In this document: piece by piece, positions 22,501 to 31,228 of the stretch
How the letters are laid out: each line of letters opens with the position of its first letter
Position numbering within the stretch: the stretch's first letter is position 1
Assembly (NCBI RefSeq): GCF_003597395.2
Contig: NC_133770.1
Span: 96,565,788 to 96,629,787 of the forward strand
Direction: 5' to 3'
Source: Chelonoidis abingdonii
Lineage: Eukaryota; Chordata; Testudines; Testudinidae
Length of the DNA: 64,000 nt
Position numbers and translations under genes: made by a program
The notes under the pieces: model-generated
Told to the model about the DNA's origin: nothing
Seen by the model: only the letters and a program-made list of their open reading frames with translations
Databases searched by the model: none

Positions 22501-25458
22501 ACTTGTTTGTTTTAAATTTGTAGGGCTTGTCTACATGGCATGACCACATGCACCAGAGGGGAGTAAACTCTAGAGTGCTCCAAAATATTGCACTCTGCCC
22601 CATGTAGACCCTTCTACCTTGCTCTAAAAGGTTCCTAATACATGTTAATGCCATACTGTTTCATATGGGACTACATCAAGACACATTAGGAACCTTTTAG
22701 AGCGAGTCAACAGGGTCTACACGAGGCAGTTAAAGTACAACACATGAGAATACTTTACAGTTTATACCCTTCTGGTACTGTGTACACAAGCCCTTGGAGG
22801 GTGCCCTAGAGGAACATCAAATATTTGTAAGTTAGTCCTTTAAAAAATGTAAAGCTGTGTCCCATTAAGAGGAATAGGTCAGTTTCAGTTTACTGTACTT
22901 ACAGCCTCTTTATCTTCAGTAAGCAGCTAATGGTTGCTGAGTAACCATTGTGGTGAGAGCAGGTGCTAACTGAGCCAGGCAACAGTTAGATTTTAACAGT
23001 TTCTTTTAAATTTCAACTTCAAAATAATGGAGACAGTTGAGCCACTACAAAGAATTTTAATGATTGGAAGTAGTTTAGTTAAAAAAAAAAAATCCTTCCA
23101 GGCTCTGTGGCTTTTGCCAAAGATTTCATGTGAAAAATACAGCGTTGCTCTTGTGGTCCACAATCTGGCTTTAAGATAGTGGCACAGATCTCCAGAGTAA
23201 GTTTCCCAGGCATTTTTCGTCATAAACAGTTACAATCAAATAAAATTCTCACAGGAAAAATAACTATTCAAGACACATAGTCAAAGCTGGAATGGTTCAG
23301 AGGCTGAGAAATTTCTCATTACCCACAGGCAGTGTTCAGTGCCAGGTGTGATGGGGACAAAGGAATCTATAACTCAAAACATAGCTACAGAACGTCTGTT
23401 TGCTAGTCCTCATCTGACCTGTTTAGTATCCACACAGCACTGGTAGGTCCACCTACTTCTGCTAATATAGTATTGTGCCTTAGTGAAGTGACTGAGCTGT
23501 ACAGCGTTATCTTCTGTCAATTAGTGAGAAGTGCTGCATGGAAGGTACAGAACTGTATCCAGCTGAGCCATTTCATCTGGGACATGCCAGCATATTTGCA
23601 GTAGAGGCAAAGAGATGAGGTCCAGATGAAGAGATGGCCAGCTGATGATGGGAGACCGGGAGAGGGAGATGCCTGAGATGAGACTGATAGACAGTGAAGG
23701 TGGCCTTCAAACTTCCTGTGAATTAGGTCTAATGTTGGTCTTGTTTCCTCTTTTCTCACTTGGTCCAAACTAGGACCTTATGTAACAAAAAAAGTCTAGT
23801 TTGCATGCTAAGCTACAGATTCTTCCTCACGTTGTCTTACATGTTATCTAATCTAGATAGCAACATTTTGTTTTTTGAGTAGTGGTCTAGAAACAGCCTT
23901 AAAATTAAAGAAATATTTTCTGGATGATGGGATATGTAATTTAAAGTCAGAAAATCTCCTCATCAATGAATGAATTTAGAATTGTAGCTTGTCACCTAGC
24001 TGGGCGTGGTTACAGAACAAATTCTTAGCCTCTGGAAAAACCTTCTATAGGCTCATTCACCCTAATCGTATATGGGATGGCACAGTGAAACAGAATAAGG
24101 GTCAGTCAAGTGGACTTGCCCTGTTGAGTGGGCACTAGATTCTGAAGTGACACTCCCTCCAATATGGCACAGTACGTTGAGGTTCTAGGTGAGGATATAG
24201 AAAGGGCCCACCACCACTCTAAAAGGTTTACTGATTATAGATGTGGTAGTACAGTGGTTTGAGCTTCAGACTGGGAGCGAAGATCTCCAGAATTCTAACC
24301 CCATCTCTGATACTAATGCATTCTGTGATCTTAGTAAGTAATTTAACCTCTTTGTATTACTGTCTCTCTAAAATAGGGTTAATAATTTACCATTGGTGGT
24401 CACAACTGTGCTATGATAAATCTGATTAGTTCAGTCTTCACACGTCATATAAATGAATACCATTATTTCACTAATGACTTGATGCTTATAAAATACTTTA
24501 CTTAGGCCTTTACTAGCATTTCCATTTTACACTAAAATCTCTGATTTTAGATTAAACACCGACAGACCCTGGTCGTCTGTGGGCGGGATTGAACCCAGGA
24601 CCTCTGGAGCTTAGTGCATGAGCCAAAAGCCATATGCCTCTTAGCTAAGGCTGCAAAGCAGACTCATTAATCTCTCTTTCTAAATAGTCTTGGTGCCACT
24701 AGCTGGGACAGAACAGCACACCCAAGTGGTTTGTGGGTTACATACTTCCCTGAGCTTAGAAAGCGCGTCCTGCGCTTCAGAGACTTCCCAGTTGAAATCC
24801 TGAATGAGCCCCTACTTGTAACGCCAACCGACCCCAGTCATTGGCGGGTGGGATCGAACCTGGGACCTCTGTAGCAAAGGGTACGTCCAGACTACCCACC
24901 GTATCGGCGGGTAACGATCGATTTTTCAGGGATTGAGATATCGCATCTCATCTAGACGCGATATATCGATCCCTGAACGCGCTCCCATCGATTCCAGAAC
25001 TCCACTGGCACGAGCGGCGGTAGCGGAGTCGACATGGGGAGCCGCGGACGTTGATCCTGCGCCGTGAGGACGCGAGGTAAATTGATCTAAGATAGTTCAA
25101 CTTCAGCTACTCTATTCACGTAGCTGAAGTTGCGTATCTTAGATAAATACCCGCCCCCCAGTGTAGACCAGCCCTTAGTGTCTGAGTCTCTACTGCATAA
25201 GCTAAAAGCCATATGGCTATTAGCTCAGGCTGTAGAGCAGACTCATTAATCTCTAAGTGGTCTCAGTGCCACTAGATGGGACAGAGCACCACACGAGGTG
25301 TGGATTACATTAGGAAAACCTTATCTTCACAATTTGAACAGATTTTTTAATGAGGACTCTGAGTTTCTCTTACCAAACTAATAATTTTACTCTTTTCCTG
25401 TTTAGGATCTGATGAAGAATCTGAAGAAAAACAGGATAGTGAAAAACCAATTGTATAG
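1311..25458 (+). CDS. STARD3NL: STARD3NL (MENTHO), seven coding exons
   Basis: Joined from 1311-1535, 6796-6873, 9539-9616, 12523-12576, 12661-12778, 15943-16041 and 25406-25458. All introns are GT-AG and phases agree (0,0,0,0,1,1), giving 234 residues. The product closely matches vertebrate STARD3NL as I know it: a cytosolic N-terminus with HSINP and [18 protein letters not shown], then a MENTAL domain with four membrane helices at roughly 53-73, 99-121, 125-147 and 149-171, then an acidic tail. The family sits in late endosomal membranes, binds cholesterol, dimerises with STARD3, and contacts ER VAP proteins through a phospho-FFAT motif. QFYSPPES, the core of that motif, is present near residue 209. 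There is no START domain, which separates it from STARD3. The promoter and 5' non-coding exon(s) are presumably left of the window. Its position beside TRG on the opposite strand matches mammals. Confidence 0.96.
1536..6795 (+). other. STARD3NL: STARD3NL intron after coding exon 1
   Basis: 5.3-kb GT-AG intron. It contains an L1 remnant (about 2,590-3,110) and a T-tract at 3,490-3,510. The open frames here are not codon-like and match no protein I know. I see nothing else recognisable in 3.5-6.8 kb. Confidence 0.8.
2590..3110 (+). mobile_element. L1-type LINE 3' remnant
   Basis: Conceptual translation in shifting frames resembles the end of L1 ORF2. It runs from a CWRC zinc-knuckle-like start, through LHMWWLCPK and a hydrophobic stretch, to [20 protein letters not shown], the usual C-terminal block. 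There are frameshifts and stops, so it is dead. The AT-rich tail gtaatgttttattgtaattc fits an L1 3' end. Confidence 0.65.
6796..6873 (+). CDS. STARD3NL: STARD3NL coding exon 2 (residues 76-101)
   Basis: 78 nt between a tttttatag acceptor and a gtaagta donor, phase 0 on both sides. It encodes [20 protein letters not shown] followed by SYFDIF, the luminal loop between helices 1 and 2. Confidence 0.95.
8220..8764. mobile_element. hAT-type non-autonomous transposon with 8-bp target duplication
   Basis: Flanked by perfect direct repeats GTCTCAAG at 8,212-8,219 and 8,765-8,772. Ends are inverted copies: tagggccctaccaatttca at left and tgaatttgataggatccta at right. The core is GC-rich and has no credible transposase frame. 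Confidence 0.8.
8800..8960 (+). repeat. MIR-like SINE fragment
   Basis: Contains ctgtgccactggcttattc followed by ccttgggcaggttccat and a gtaaaatgtggataac block, the usual order of the MIR-family core. Confidence 0.5.
9539..9616 (+). CDS. STARD3NL: STARD3NL coding exon 3 (residues 102-127)
   Basis: 78 nt with a ctctacag acceptor and gtgagt donor, phase 0. It encodes [20 protein letters not shown] and then HWWAIA, which is membrane helix 2 and the start of helix 3. Confidence 0.95.
9617..12522 (+). other. STARD3NL: STARD3NL intron after coding exon 3
   Basis: Contains a minus-strand CR1 LINE (11,171-12,030). No other feature is recognised in the remaining 2 kb. Confidence 0.75.
11171..12030 (-). 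mobile_element. 5'-truncated CR1 LINE, end of ORF2
   Basis: Read on the minus strand it encodes the C-terminal part of CR1 ORF2. Typical blocks are [54 protein letters not shown] and [13 protein letters not shown], ending in DKALAGMI. A frameshift near 11,760-11,950 joins two overlapping frames. The CR1 3' end with its short terminal repeats (agaatcataga) is at 11,171. Confidence 0.9.
12523..12576 (+). CDS. STARD3NL: STARD3NL coding exon 4 (residues 128-145)
   Basis: 54 nt after a tgtctttttcag acceptor and before gtatgt, phase 0. It encodes [18 protein letters not shown], membrane helix 3. Residue 128 is F where I recall L in human. Confidence 0.95.
12577..12660 (+). other. STARD3NL: Very short STARD3NL intron (84 nt)
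   Basis: Begins gtatgt and ends ttttttcaag between two coding exons whose reading frame continues without change. It is the smallest intron of the gene by far. Confidence 0.9.
12661..12778 (+). CDS. STARD3NL: STARD3NL coding exon 5 (residues 146-184 plus one base)
   Basis: 118 nt, acceptor ttttttcaag, donor gtaagt, leaving phase 1. It encodes [20 protein letters not shown] (helix 4) and then the [13 protein letters not shown] segment. The intron before it is only 84 nt. Confidence 0.95.
12779..15942 (+). other. STARD3NL: STARD3NL intron after coding exon 5
   Basis: Contains an imperfect 33-bp tandem repeat near 12,884-12,950 (two copies of gtgtatctgatttttgaaac-like sequence). A hairpin follows: gatattacct at 12,941-12,950 and aggtaatatc at 12,961-12,970. 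This looks like part of a dispersed palindromic repeat. Nothing else is recognised. Confidence 0.7.
15943..16041 (+). CDS. STARD3NL: STARD3NL coding exon 6 (end of residue 185 to first base of 218)
   Basis: 99 nt, acceptor gcttttcttag, donor gtaatt. It completes the split Arg codon and encodes [20 protein letters not shown] followed by [20 protein letters not shown] is the phospho-FFAT-like core through which the family binds VAP proteins. Confidence 0.94.
16485..16650 (+). repeat. Old CR1/L3-like LINE fragment
   Basis: Contains the order gagaggagatatgatag, ataatggatggag, aaggccaacaaatttaaa. This mirrors the end of CR1-group ORF2 (RGDMI..., K.MNG..., ...QQIKNR). Too degraded for a firm family call. 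Confidence 0.4.
16672..16928. mobile_element. MITE with 17-bp inverted ends
   Basis: Left end gggcttgtctacactac and right end gtagtgtagactagccc are inverted copies with one mismatch. The interior is non-coding. The ends resemble other hAT-like MITEs in the window. Confidence 0.75.
18080..20590 (+). mobile_element. CR1 LINE, decayed ORF2
   Basis: An open stretch at 18,079-18,477 encodes the linker between the endonuclease and reverse transcriptase domains of CR1 ORF2: [20 protein letters not shown], then [20 protein letters not shown] and [17 protein letters not shown]. Downstream frames are broken but still recognisable as RT fragments (for example around 18,960-19,040). The 3' end near 20,500-20,588 has the CR1 signature cgatgacctctcgaggtccc followed by ctatgaatctatg. 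Confidence 0.88.
21350..21720. repeat. C/T-rich degenerate tandem-like stretch
   Basis: Recurring ctgtgtg-c-ccc and ccctctatgcca-like units separated by pyrimidine-rich sequence suggest an old minisatellite or a repeat with internal periodicity. The open frames across it reflect base composition. Confidence 0.4.
22523..22793. mobile_element. MITE with nested inverted repeats
   Basis: Ends gggcttgtctacatgg and ctgtgtacacaagccc are inverted. Inside, a second inverted pair (gctctaaaaggttcctaata and cacattaggaaccttttaga) can form a long hairpin. Confidence 0.7.
24245..24400 (+). repeat. MIR-like SINE fragment
   Basis: Has gtggtttgagcttcagactg, a gatctccagaattctaacc block, and then taatttaacctctttgtatt and aaaatagggttaataa, in the usual order for tRNA-derived MIR-type SINEs. 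Confidence 0.5.
24554..24735 (-). mobile_element. tRNA-derived SINE, copy 1
   Basis: On the minus strand it has an A-box-like ttagctaagagg and a B-box-like gggttcaatccc at tRNA-like spacing. A conserved tail is shared with the copy at 24,820-25,297 (taatgagtctgctt and cccagctagtggcacc). It lacks a proper tRNA fold and flanks, so it is a SINE and not a tRNA gene. Confidence 0.65.
24820..25297 (-). mobile_element. tRNA-derived SINE, copy 2, interrupted by a MITE
   Basis: Same family as copy 1. The B box is ggttcgatccc, a near-perfect pol III consensus. The element is split by the insertion at 24,879-25,174; the two halves line up with the uninterrupted copy 1. Confidence 0.7.
24879..25174. mobile_element. 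Harbinger-type MITE nested in the SINE
   Basis: Starts gggtacgtccagactaccc and ends cccagtgtagaccagccc, an imperfect inverted pair. It is rich in CpG and in internal palindromes (cgatatatcgat; agctactctattcacgtagct). The right flank TTA fits the TWA target of PIF/Harbinger, but the left flank (AAA) has decayed, so the superfamily is a probable call. Confidence 0.65.
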
Positions 25459-25477
25459 CAACTATGAGAGATAACAG
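25406..25477 (+). CDS. STARD3NL: STARD3NL last coding exon (residues 218-234, stop) and 3' UTR start
   Basis: Acceptor cctgtttag at 25405. It encodes the acidic tail [16 protein letters not shown] with stop TAG at 25456-25458. The tail ends IV where I recall LLEL in human. The exon is inferred to end at 25477, where ataacag meets gcaagt, a canonical GC-type donor context. Confidence 0.9.
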
Positions 25478-26629
25478 GCAAGTCCTTCTTTAGGGAAAAT
25501 GTCTCTTGCATAAGAAGTTAATATTTCTTTTTAATTTCCTTCCATTTAATCACCTAGGAATTAGCCACACTCCGAATGGTTAACACCGTTGGAACTGGCC
25601 TGTTTCTAATGTCTGACCTAGCTATTATGGAGCACAGGCAAATATATCTGACGGCTGAAAGGGTGAATTAGGACCCACCTACAATGAGGTCTGACTATCC
25701 CAGTTTTTCTCTTCCTGGAGACAGCAACAGATGAGGGCAAGGCACACTGGGTACTCTGGTTGGGTCTGAGATGAACTATCATGGAGCACATGAAAGGAAG
25801 TGGGCTAGCAGCATGCATGTATTTGTTGGCCACCTGACATTCCTCCTGTTTCTCACTTTAGAGGATGGGGAAGGACAAGAAGTTAGAGGATTTTGTGTGG
25901 AAGAGAGAAAGGAGCAGAAGGAGTTCTTTCTCTTAGGTCTGGCCTTCACTTAAAAGTTAGGTCAATGTAGTTGCTGTGAAAAAATCTACACACTAGAGTG
26001 CTGTAGCAGTGGCACCTACCCCCCCTTCCCCACATTGTAGACACAGGTAGGTCAATAAAAGAATACTGCTGTCCCCTGGGGAGGTCAGGTTCCTACAGCC
26101 AGGGGAAAAACCCTTTCCATTGCTGTAGTATCTATGCTGTGGTGCTGTATCTGTAATGTAGACATGAGAAGTGTAAAACATTAGGGGATCTGCATGTGAA
26201 AGTGCTTTAAACAACAGAAAGAAGAGGGACAGGAGAATATATCAGTCAGGAAAGGGCTTGGCTACTTGTTGTATTTCTTATGTTTTATATGTTACCCTCT
26301 CTTAATACTTAGTACAAAATATTTTCTTTCATATCAATTTTATTAACTATTGAAGAAACAGAATTCTTTCTATATTATTTCACAGTAGTCTTTCCCTCAA
26401 ATGTGCTCACTGTACTAAAACTGATATTGTTTCTATTTGGTGGGGAATTAATCCTCTAAAGATGATTAAGTTCCTACCTGTCTATTTTTTTCATAGCTCA
26501 TTTCTGATTTTTATATGAATAGTAGTGGGATATTGTTCTCTTTATCTTAATGCCTCTTTATCTATCTTAATATTAATTGTCTTGAATCAAATTCTATTTA
26601 TTCATCTTGACTTGTTTTATCTCTTACAG
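25478..26629 (+). other. STARD3NL: Inferred 3' UTR intron of STARD3NL with a MITE
   Basis: Would be a GC-AG intron (CAG|GCAAGT ... CTCTTACAG). It contains a MITE at about 25,935-26,168. If there is no splicing, this is plain 3' UTR. Confidence 0.55.
25935..26168. mobile_element. MITE, hAT-like
   Basis: Left end aggtctggccttcacttaaa and right end tatctgtaatgtagacatga are degraded inverted copies. The interior is non-coding. Ends are approximate. Confidence 0.5.
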
Positions 26630-27131
26630 AGTGAAAATCTGAATCAAAGGCCATTAGGGAATTGCTTATATTGAAACTGGAAACTGTAACGACAATGTCT
26701 GCAGTTGACTTTTTGGTGGAACTGCTAACAAAAGAATTTATTTATTAGAGAGCAAAGAGGAGTGATTCCCGTGTACTGTAATACCTCACAAACTTGTTCT
26801 GTTCACATATATATATTAGACAGCCTCATGGCTGTTATGAAAACTTACTCACATTGTATTCAGTGATTCTTGAAGTTGATCTTCTAACAGCTAGGTAGCT
26901 ACTAGAAAGTGTTGTGCTTGTGTAACTAATCAGTAGACGTGGTAATATATTGAAGTAACACTTCTGTATGATGGAAGTATATTTAATGATTGTTTGAATT
27001 CACCAGATAAAATTATTTTACTTTAAATATTTGTCCTGTTAATTTTTACATTTTCTTTTTTTTAAACTCCATGCATTTTTTTTTAAATGGACTTATGCAC
27101 TCTTTGTAAAATAAAGAAAAATGTTAATAAA
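26630..27131 (+). other. STARD3NL: Inferred STARD3NL 3' UTR exon with poly(A) signals
   Basis: A pyrimidine-rich acceptor (ttgttttatctcttacag) ends at 26629. The following about 500 nt have no open frame and end with AATAAA at 27110-27115 and again at 27126-27131. Together with the CAG|GCAAGT donor at 25477, this suggests a GC-AG intron in the 3' UTR. The alternative is one continuous 3' UTR from 25459. Confidence 0.6.
27110..27131 (+). terminator. STARD3NL: Poly(A) signals of STARD3NL
   Basis: Two AATAAA hexamers 16 bases apart, followed by a GT-rich stretch (atgtgacatattgtgacatg) suitable as a downstream element. Cleavage would fall near 27,145. Confidence 0.6.
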
Positions 27132-30100
27132 AACAATGTGACATATTGTGACATGTTTGTCCATCCCTTCACATAGTATGAAGATCTGCCTTTCCAATCT
27201 CCTTGTCTCTCACTGGGAAACAAACGGTCTATGTTGACTTTCATTTTTGTATAGATTTTATGGGACATACATGTAAAGTTAATTTATTGCTGCCTATTAT
27301 GACTGACTAGTGTGGTGGAGTATAATTTATAAATATAGCCTGTGCGACAGTAGAATCCTGTTTGTTCAAGCAGGAAGTAAATGTGGAATTTATTCTAATA
27401 ATTGTTTTGGGCAAAGTTTCAGTGCAAACAGTAAACAACTCTGTTTGGTGAAGAGTTTCAGGAAATGAGCTTCTGCAATAATTATGTGGATTGTGGGAGG
27501 GTTGAAACTGTAATCTACTTTAAAATGAAATTAAGGCCTAGCATATGAAAACTATTCACAGACAGAAAATCTCTTCAGTTTTTATTGATAGTCTCCTTTT
27601 AAAATAGCATTAGCCAGAGAAAACAGGAAACTTTAAACCTACCGGTGTGATTTTTGGGAGTCTCAGTTTTTGGGCACTCAACTTGGGACACCTCAAAGGG
27701 GCCCTGATTTTCAGAAAGTGCTGAGCACTTGCACTTAAGGTGTCACAAATTGGCTACCCCCAAATTACTAGTTACTTCAAAATCTTGTGCTATTTGTTTG
27801 TTCATATTAGCACCCAGGTGCATAACAACCATCCTCCTATGCCTTGTGTGGGTGTCCATGCTTGAATTCAGGGTTTAATGAGTAGCAGGTGACCTGTGAT
27901 ATGATAGCAGTAGTTTCAAAACCTAGCCACACTTTACCAAGTAGAAAAACAAAGTGAAATAGTAGCTTTTCTCACAGCTCTATAATAGCCATTAGTAGAT
28001 CAGATTTCATCCAGAGGTAGAATCGTACAATATCAGGGTTGGAAGAGACCTCAGTAGGTCATTTAGTCTAACCCACTGCTCAAAGCAGGACCAATCCCCA
28101 GACAGATTTTTACCTCAGTTCCCTAAATGGCTCCCTCTAGGATTGAACTCACAACCCTGGGTTTAGCAAGCCAATGCTAAAACCACTGAGCTACACCTCT
28201 CTTGATGTATGAAGCACTTACTTGAGGGGGAAAATAATCCATGGGTAGTTGCCATAACATGTATCAGGCTTTTTTACATTATTCAGGCTTTCTGTGTAAG
28301 AATCTTACTTGTGCTCTACTGGAGGAAGTGACTGTATGGTGTTTATCTCTAGAAGTACCACATGCTTCCTTCAGACTGACACTCCTGTGTCATTTTTCTA
28401 GCATTTTTGTCAACAATTGCTGTTCTACAATCAATGTACAGTGGGTGGAATTTGTACATTATTCATAATTCTTAGTAACTGTTGCCCTAATTGAATGTGG
28501 ATTGTCATTCTGGCACTGTGACCTATGAAATCATAACTGGTGTAAAGTACATATTCAACCGTGTGTGTGGATACAGTATGATCGGATGCTTGCCTTCACA
28601 GTTGAGAAGATGATTAACTCTTGAATGGTATTAAACTCACTAGATAAAATCTAACTTCATGGTAGGAAGGAGGAACATCAGTGCATGTAGCTTTCCTGCA
28701 GTCCTAGTCTTGCAATGGTAGCCTGTGTGTATTAATATGCTTTGAACACACTGTAGAGTAAACTGCACTATTTCTACAAATACCATAGCGGTAGACTATG
28801 AAGTGTTACTCTACTCTCTACATGCAGCTCACGCATGTCTTTGTATTACATTGTATTTCCATTAGCTGTGGCTTGTAAATATGTATGTGGTGGAGTTCAG
28901 GACTGGCTGTGGTTTAACTGTCCTCATGTTATCACACACACCAATCACAAGCTACCTTTTCTGCAACAGCAGTGACTAGCTTAGTTTATAAAATTTTCCA
29001 CTAAATAACCACATCTTCCAGCAAACAAAATAACTCAAGCCTCAAAAATAATACTCAAAACAACCCCCGGCTCCCATGTTCAGCATGTAAAAGTGCAGCC
29101 GGAGGTCACCTTAGGTGCTCATGAGCCATTGCAGCTGTGAAATTTGCTTCCACACACTTGATAAACCTCAGTAATTGCTACATGGTGACTTCACTTAGGG
29201 CTGGGGGTGAGCAAAGGCCTTTCCACAAGAAACTTTAAAACATAAAAACCTGTTCTGCTCGTGGCTACGCATACAGCTCCCATAAAAACAAATGGAGGGG
29301 GCAGAATCGGCACTACAAATCTAATTATTGCAATCTAATTCATTTAAAAGTTTCCCCTCTTGCTATCATGGTCAGGGTGTTGTGCAAACAAAATGAAATC
29401 ATAGTACAAAATAAGTCTCAATGGGAAGTGGTAGGTGCTTTAATACAACATCAAACAAATATTTTTCTTTCAAACTCAGGCCTGAGTCTCAGCTGCAGAG
29501 CTATGATAATTTACATCAGCTGAGGATCTGGCCTGATCAGAACAAACTTGGCTTATTAACGTTAGTGGATTGTGCTGTCTTTTCTTGTGTTCTGGACTGC
29601 AACAGCAGCAACAGAGGTGTGTTTTTGTTTTGTTTTTCTCCAAAATATAAATGTGTACTAGAATCCATTGTAATGGTATATAAAGTATTTGGTCCAAAGA
29701 TAGCTTTGTAGGTATTTATTTTCACTTAAACAGACCAAGCTAGCCAATTTAAATGCCAGTATGTTTGAAAAGTTTCAAGGCTAAGACATTACCTACTGAA
29801 TAAGAGCCAGACTCTCCACCCTTATATTGAACAGTATGTAATATCCTAATCTATGACTAACTCTTGTTTATTTCATTGGGCAAATTTCTCAAAAATGAGT
29901 GGGAATGGCAGAATTTGGTACAAAGTACTTTGTTTTTCTACAAATGTGTCATCCTTTGAAAACAGAATTATTTTATTTACAATATGTGTTTCCCACTTCC
30001 CCATTCTATAGGAAACTTTTTTATTAAATTGTTTTGTTGTGTATATGTAAAATACAGCTAATATGATTTTTCCTATATGGATACTGCAAGCATTCAGGGC

Positions 30101-30495
30101 CCAATGTGCTTGTACTTATGCCAATAATTTGCCCAGACTTGGACAACATTTTTAGAAAGATTAATACTAATGATTTTATCAAAATAAGGACTTGCAGAGT
30201 TTGGAGACGAGTTCAGATTGATACCTGAGAACTCTTGCCTTTATTGGTTTAAAATGAACTGTTTGAGCTTACAGTATGTATTAAAGAGAGTATTTCACTT
30301 CTTGAAATTCTTTAGGCATATACTGAAGAGGGTATATCCAGTTAAGATTGTATTTCATTCAGTATAACTTATATATTGTTAAAAGATATAATATGGAAGT
30401 TTGCCATGTATGAAGCAAGAGTAGGTGTTTAGCTTTACCATTCTCTTTCAGACTTGTGTATGTCTGCCTTGAAAAATCTTTTTAAAAAGTGTTTA
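27132..30495. other. Intergenic region between STARD3NL and TRG
   Basis: The two genes are convergent here (plus-strand STARD3NL, minus-strand TRG). The only clear element is the SINE at 28,020-28,202. I recognise no conserved exon or RNA gene. A TRG 3' enhancer could lie here, but I see no diagnostic motif set. Confidence 0.6.
28020..28202 (-). mobile_element. Turtle tRNA-derived SINE with CR1-like tail (Cry-I type)
   Basis: On the minus strand it begins gagaggtgtagctcagtgg (A box), followed by gggttgtgagttcaatcct (B box). It ends in a CR1-like 3' tail (gacctactgaggtctcttcc, then aaccctgatattgtac). A tRNA-derived head fused to a CR1-like tail is the layout described for SINEs of cryptodiran turtles, which is the best organism marker here. 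Confidence 0.85.
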
Positions 30496-30544
30496 GATTT
30501 CCTTTAAATAAATAAACTGGACTGAATATTTTGTAATGCTGAAT

Positions 30545-30550
30545 TTTATT
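30545..30550 (-). terminator. TRGC: Probable poly(A) signal of TRGC cassette A
   Basis: AATAAA on the minus strand (tttatt on plus), about 550 nt past the stop. The same signal is kept at the matching place in cassette B, and homology between cassettes ends about 50 bp beyond it. Confidence 0.55.
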
Positions 30551-31094
30551 TAAAATACATTAATTCTTCAATTTTTTAAAACAATTACTCATATTTCAAA
30601 GCCTGTTTTTGTTTTATAAAGGAAATAAATGAAATTAATAGAAATGAAATGACAAATCATTTTAAATTACAGATTAGGACTCCATGCCCACTAACAATTA
30701 CAGCAGTGAGTTTTTTTCCATTGACTTCCTTGAATGCAGTTGGCCTATCCACATCCAAACAGTTGTTCGTGTGCACAAGTGTTTTTGCAGGATAAGAGCC
30801 TAAGAGACTGATCCTGCACTGCTTTGTGATGCAAAATTCCCACTGAAATCAAGGAGCCCTTTAAGTTCCACAGTTACAAAATTAAAATAATAAAATAGAA
30901 AAAATGAACACATATAAAACTGTTCGCTCTCAAGCAGAATAAGCCATCTGTGCTAACTAGAGAATAAACCAACAAAATCAAATTGAAATGCATGTCTTGA
31001 TATTTAGAGCAAAGTGTTTCATATGAACAGGCTTATGGCAAAGCAAAGTAAATTTCAGACAAAAATGCTGAGTTTGGAAGGTGCAAGGAGAAGT

Positions 31095-31228
31095 TTAAGG
31101 TTTCTTTCCCTGGCGCTTGATTGGACTTTGCATCCTGTACATGAAGAAGAGTATGATGACATAGTACATGGTGCTTTTCAGGAGAAGGGCAATGTATATT
31201 AAATATGCTGTCCTGTGCATGAAACTCG
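31095..31228 (-). CDS. TRGC: TRGC cassette A exon 3, transmembrane and tail
   Basis: 134 nt after a standard acceptor (tgttgctattacag). It encodes SFMHRTAYLIYIALLLKSTM, then YYVIILFFMYRMQ and the basic tail SPIKRQGKKP with stop TAA. The intramembrane lysine matches the gamma-chain residue that contacts CD3. A different antisense frame across this exon is a shadow. Confidence 0.93.

Larger units (their letters stand above)
16042..25405 (+). other. STARD3NL: STARD3NL intron after coding exon 6
   Basis: 9.4-kb intron packed with repeats. It holds MITEs at 16,672-16,928 and 22,523-22,793, CR1 pieces at 16,485-16,650 and 18,080-20,590, and a C-rich low-complexity stretch at 21,350-21,720. It also holds a MIR-like SINE at 24,245-24,400 and a SINE pair with a nested MITE at 24,554-25,297. 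No additional gene was found. Confidence 0.8.

Noticed and set aside
24554..25297. tRNA gene candidates based on A and B boxes
   Set aside because: The boxes belong to SINEs with shared non-tRNA tails; no tRNA stem structure is kept.
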